A DNA stretch of 64,000 bases from the NCBI RefSeq assembly GCF_000718015.1, contig NZ_JODY01000026.1:1-64000 (forward strand). Direction: 5' to 3'. The position numbers were made by a program, and so were the translations under genes. The DNA is from Streptomyces catenulae. Its GTDB lineage: Bacteria > Actinomycetota > Actinomycetes > Streptomycetales > Streptomycetaceae. The notes under the pieces are model-generated. The model searched no databases and was not told where the DNA came from. It saw only the letters and a program-made list of their open reading frames with translations. Shown here piece after piece: positions 61,957 to 64,000 of this stretch (positions are counted from its first letter, which is position 1; every line of letters starts with the position of its first letter).

Positions 61957-63146
61957 GCACGCCCGAGCCCGCGCCGCCCGGGCCCGCGCCGCACACGGAG
62001 TCCGGGGCTGCGGGGGAGGCCGGGGCGGCCCCCGCGGCCTCCGGCGCCCCCGGCCCCCGCTTCGCGGTCGTCGGGAATCCGGAGAACCGCCGGGTCACGC
62101 TCTTCGCCGCGGCGGTGCGGGCGGCCGGGCTGCCCGCACCGCGTGTGGTGCCCTGGCGCACCGTCCTGCGGGACGGCGGCGCCCGCTTCGCCGCGCACGA
62201 GACCGTACGGATCGACTCCCCCGGGGAGAACGCCGAGGTCGACGCCGCGCTGCGGGGCCCCGGCGATCCGGCCCGCGTCGTCGGCACCGCCCGCTGGTAC
62301 GCCGGGCTGCTCACCGCCGTCCGCACCCTCTCCGGTGGCCGCCGCCTCGACGACCCCGAGGAGCTGGCGGTCCTCTTCGACAAACGCCGCTGCCACGGTG
62401 TGCTGGACGGCGCGGGCGTACGGGTCCCGCCGTCGCCGACCTCCGGCGTCACCGACCGGGCGCGGAGCTGGCCGGAGGTGCGCGCACTGCTGCGGGAGCA
62501 CGGGCTGCCGCGGGTCTTCGTCAAGCCCGCGCACGGCTCGTCGGCCTCCGGTGTGCTCGCCCTGGAGACCGCCGGGCCCGGCCGCGTCCGCGCCACCACC
62601 TCCGTCGCCCGGGCCGCGGACGGCACCCTCGTCAACTCCCTCCGGGTGCGCACCTACACCGACGAACGCGAGATCGCCGCGCTCGTCGACACCCTCGCGC
62701 CGGACGGGCTGCACCTCGAACGCTGGCTGCCCAAGGCGTCCCTGGGCGGGCGCGTCGCCGATCTGCGGGTCGTGGTGACCGGCGGCCGGGCCACCCACGC
62801 GGTGGTGCGCACCGGCCGGGTGCCGATGACCAACCTCCACCTCGGCGGCGCCCGGGGCGCGTTGGCCGAGGTGACGGAGGCGGCCGGACCGCGCCGCTGG
62901 GCCGAGGCGCTGGAGCTGTGCGAGCGCGCCGCCGCCTGCTTCCCCCGCACCCACTGCGTCGGCGTCGACCTGCTGCCCGCCGCCGGCTGGCGCCGCTTCG
63001 CCGTCGGCGAGGTCAACGCCTTCGGCGACCTCCTCCCGCGCCTGACCGGCCTGCCCGGCAGCGGCGCCGAGGGCCTGGACACCTACGCGGCACAGATCGC
63101 CGCCCTGGCGAAGAGAACGGACGGGATACCCCATGCGGCTGCCTGA
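61953..63146 (+). CDS. STM4014-family ATP-grasp-like protein
   Basis: 397 aa. After a Pro/Ala-rich N-terminus (about 40 residues) comes RFAVVGNPENRRVTLFAAAV, the family start, then an ATP-grasp-like core: LFDKRRCHGVLDGAGVRVP, RVFVKPAHGSSASGVLAL, HLERWLPKASLGGRVADLRVV and VGVDLLP...FAVGEVNAFGDLLP. This suggests a ligase forming an amide or ester on an unknown substrate. GTG 61953 overlaps the stop of the STM4015-like gene (GTGA), so expression is coupled. Family function is not established. Confidence 0.84.
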   Translation: MSTPEPAPPGPAPHTESGAAGEAGAAPAASGAPGPRFAVVGNPENRRVTLFAAAVRAAGLPAPRVVPWRTVLRDGGARFAAHETVRIDSPGENAEVDAALRGPGDPARVVGTARWYAGLLTAVRTLSGGRRLDDPEELAVLFDKRRCHGVLDGAGVRVPPSPTSGVTDRARSWPEVRALLREHGLPRVFVKPAHGSSASGVLALETAGPGRVRATTSVARAADGTLVNSLRVRTYTDEREIAALVDTLAPDGLHLERWLPKASLGGRVADLRVVVTGGRATHAVVRTGRVPMTNLHLGGARGALAEVTEAAGPRRWAEALELCERAAACFPRTHCVGVDLLPAAGWRRFAVGEVNAFGDLLPRLTGLPGSGAEGLDTYAAQIAALAKRTDGIPHAAA

Positions 63147-64000
63147 GCCCGCCGAAGACACCGAGCGGACGGGGGAGCCCGGCCCGCTCGGTGCGCCGAC
63201 GCCGCCCGCCGGGGCCGCGCCTCCCGCGCCCGACCCCGACATGAACGCCGTCGTGGGCCGGGACGACCTGCTGTTCGTCACGCTCGACACCCTGCGGTAC
63301 GACGTCGCCGCCGAACTGGCCGCCGCGGGCCGTATCCCGCACCTCGCGCGCCACCTGCCGGGCGGCCGCTGGGAGCGGCGGCACGCCCCGGGGAGCTTCA
63401 CCTACGCCTCTCACCAGGCGATGTTCGCCGGTTTCCTGCCGACCCCGGCGGCGCCCGGCCCGCACCCCCGGCTCTTCGCCGCGCGCTTCGCGGGCAGCGA
63501 GACCACCGCCGGGCGCACCTGGGTGTTCGACACCCCCGACCTGGTCGGCGGGTTGGCCGCCGCCGGGTACCGCACGGTCTGCATCGGCGGCGTCGGCTTC
63601 TTCAACAAGCAGGCGGCGCTGGGCTCCGTGCTGCCGTCGCTGTTCCAGGAGAGCCACTGGGAGCCGGAGTTCTCGGTGGCCGCACCGGACTCCTTCGCGG
63701 CGCAGGTCACCCGCGCCGAGGAGGTCGTCGCCGCCCTGGACCCGGCGCGGCGCCTCTTCCTCTTCGTCAACGTCTCCGCGCTCCACCAGCCCAACTGGTG
63801 CCATCTGCCCGGCGCCACCCGCGAGGCGGGCGACACCCGCGCCAGCCACGCCGCGGCGCTGGAGTACGTCGACCGCCACATCGGCCGCCTCTTCGCCGCG
63901 ATGAGCAGCCGCCGCCGCTGCTTCGCCGTCGTCTGCTCCGACCACGGCACCACCTACGGCGACGACGGCTACACCGGCCACCGCCTCGGCCACGAGGCCG
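63133..64000 (+). CDS. STM4013/SEN3800-family hydrolase, partial
   Basis: The reading frame is open to the window end (289 residues seen). The protein belongs to the alkaline phosphatase/sulfatase superfamily: metal-site start DDLLFVTLDTLRYDVA, then the nucleophile region GSFTYASHQAMFAGFLPTP, and a late VVCSDHGTTYGDDGYTGHRLGHE with the conserved D-H and H-x-x-G-H metal ligands. The first 36 residues are Pro/Ala-rich; an internal ATG at 63241 is an alternative start. It overlaps the 3' end of the STM4014-like gene by 14 bp. Confidence 0.83.
   Translation, partial: MRLPEPAEDTERTGEPGPLGAPTPPAGAAPPAPDPDMNAVVGRDDLLFVTLDTLRYDVAAELAAAGRIPHLARHLPGGRWERRHAPGSFTYASHQAMFAGFLPTPAAPGPHPRLFAARFAGSETTAGRTWVFDTPDLVGGLAAAGYRTVCIGGVGFFNKQAALGSVLPSLFQESHWEPEFSVAAPDSFAAQVTRAEEVVAALDPARRLFLFVNVSALHQPNWCHLPGATREAGDTRASHAAALEYVDRHIGRLFAAMSSRRRCFAVVCSDHGTTYGDDGYTGHRLGHEA

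Overview
The window is very GC-rich, with GC-biased codon use, frequent GTG starts, ATGA/GTGA-coupled operons, rare TTA leucine codons, a SARP regulator and MocR/LuxR/TrmB-type regulators. This points to a Streptomyces or close relative. I see no transposases, integrases, CRISPR arrays or rRNA; one tRNA-Thr(CGT) lies near the left end. All functions are read from the sequence and family knowledge; nothing was searched or tested.

Region 1 (1-3.5 kb): a secreted TAP-family hydrolase lipoprotein, tRNA-Thr, and an SDR oxidoreductase divergent from a MerR regulator through a MerR-type 19-bp-spacer promoter.

Region 2 (3.45-9.4 kb): a compact minus-strand RiPP-like cluster. A 40-residue precursor with a twice-repeated GGRYIHFD segment (6945-7067) is followed by a cytochrome P450, a SAM methyltransferase and an MFS exporter. 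The layout and the Y-x-H motif recall the biarylitide/cittilin class of P450-crosslinked peptides, but with two cores in one precursor. Upstream on the same strand are a small LuxR-type regulator, a 92-aa unknown and a 59-aa secreted peptide, with a TrmB/LuxR regulator divergent from them.

Region 3 (9.5-11.1 kb): a gamma-glutamylcyclotransferase-like protein and a TetR regulator.

Region 4 (about 11.2-60.8 kb): a large hybrid type II PKS/NRPS cluster. It encodes a three-module NRPS (C-A-T-E / C-A-T / C-decayed A-T-TE), a free-standing Asp-type adenylation enzyme with MbtH, two SyrP-like Fe(II)/2-oxoglutarate oxygenases, a P450, a tryptophan halogenase with flavin reductase, SbnA/SbnB-like enzymes for 2,3-diaminopropionate (Dap), a TrpC/D/E/G plus DAHP synthase set for tryptophan supply, and ACP-KS-CLF-KR plus a DsbA/HCCA-isomerase-like protein for an acyl chain. 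It also has an FkbM methyltransferase, a type II thioesterase, and DrrAB, MMPL and MacB-like exporters. SARP, LysR, MocR and ArsR-type regulators are present. My inferred product is an acyl-D-Dap-(chloro)Trp-(hydroxy)Asp lipopeptide, with the aspartate loaded in trans because the third A domain is dead. Two regulatory layers can be read directly. One is 11-bp-spaced TCAG repeats (SARP boxes) before six transcription units. The other is a second promoter architecture, TTTT-N9-CTTAA-N24-TTCCTAG, before three more (first oxygenase, halogenase, TrpC).

Region 5 (61-64 kb): the start of a STM4015-STM4014-STM4013 family operon, a conserved but uncharacterised system, cut off by the window end.
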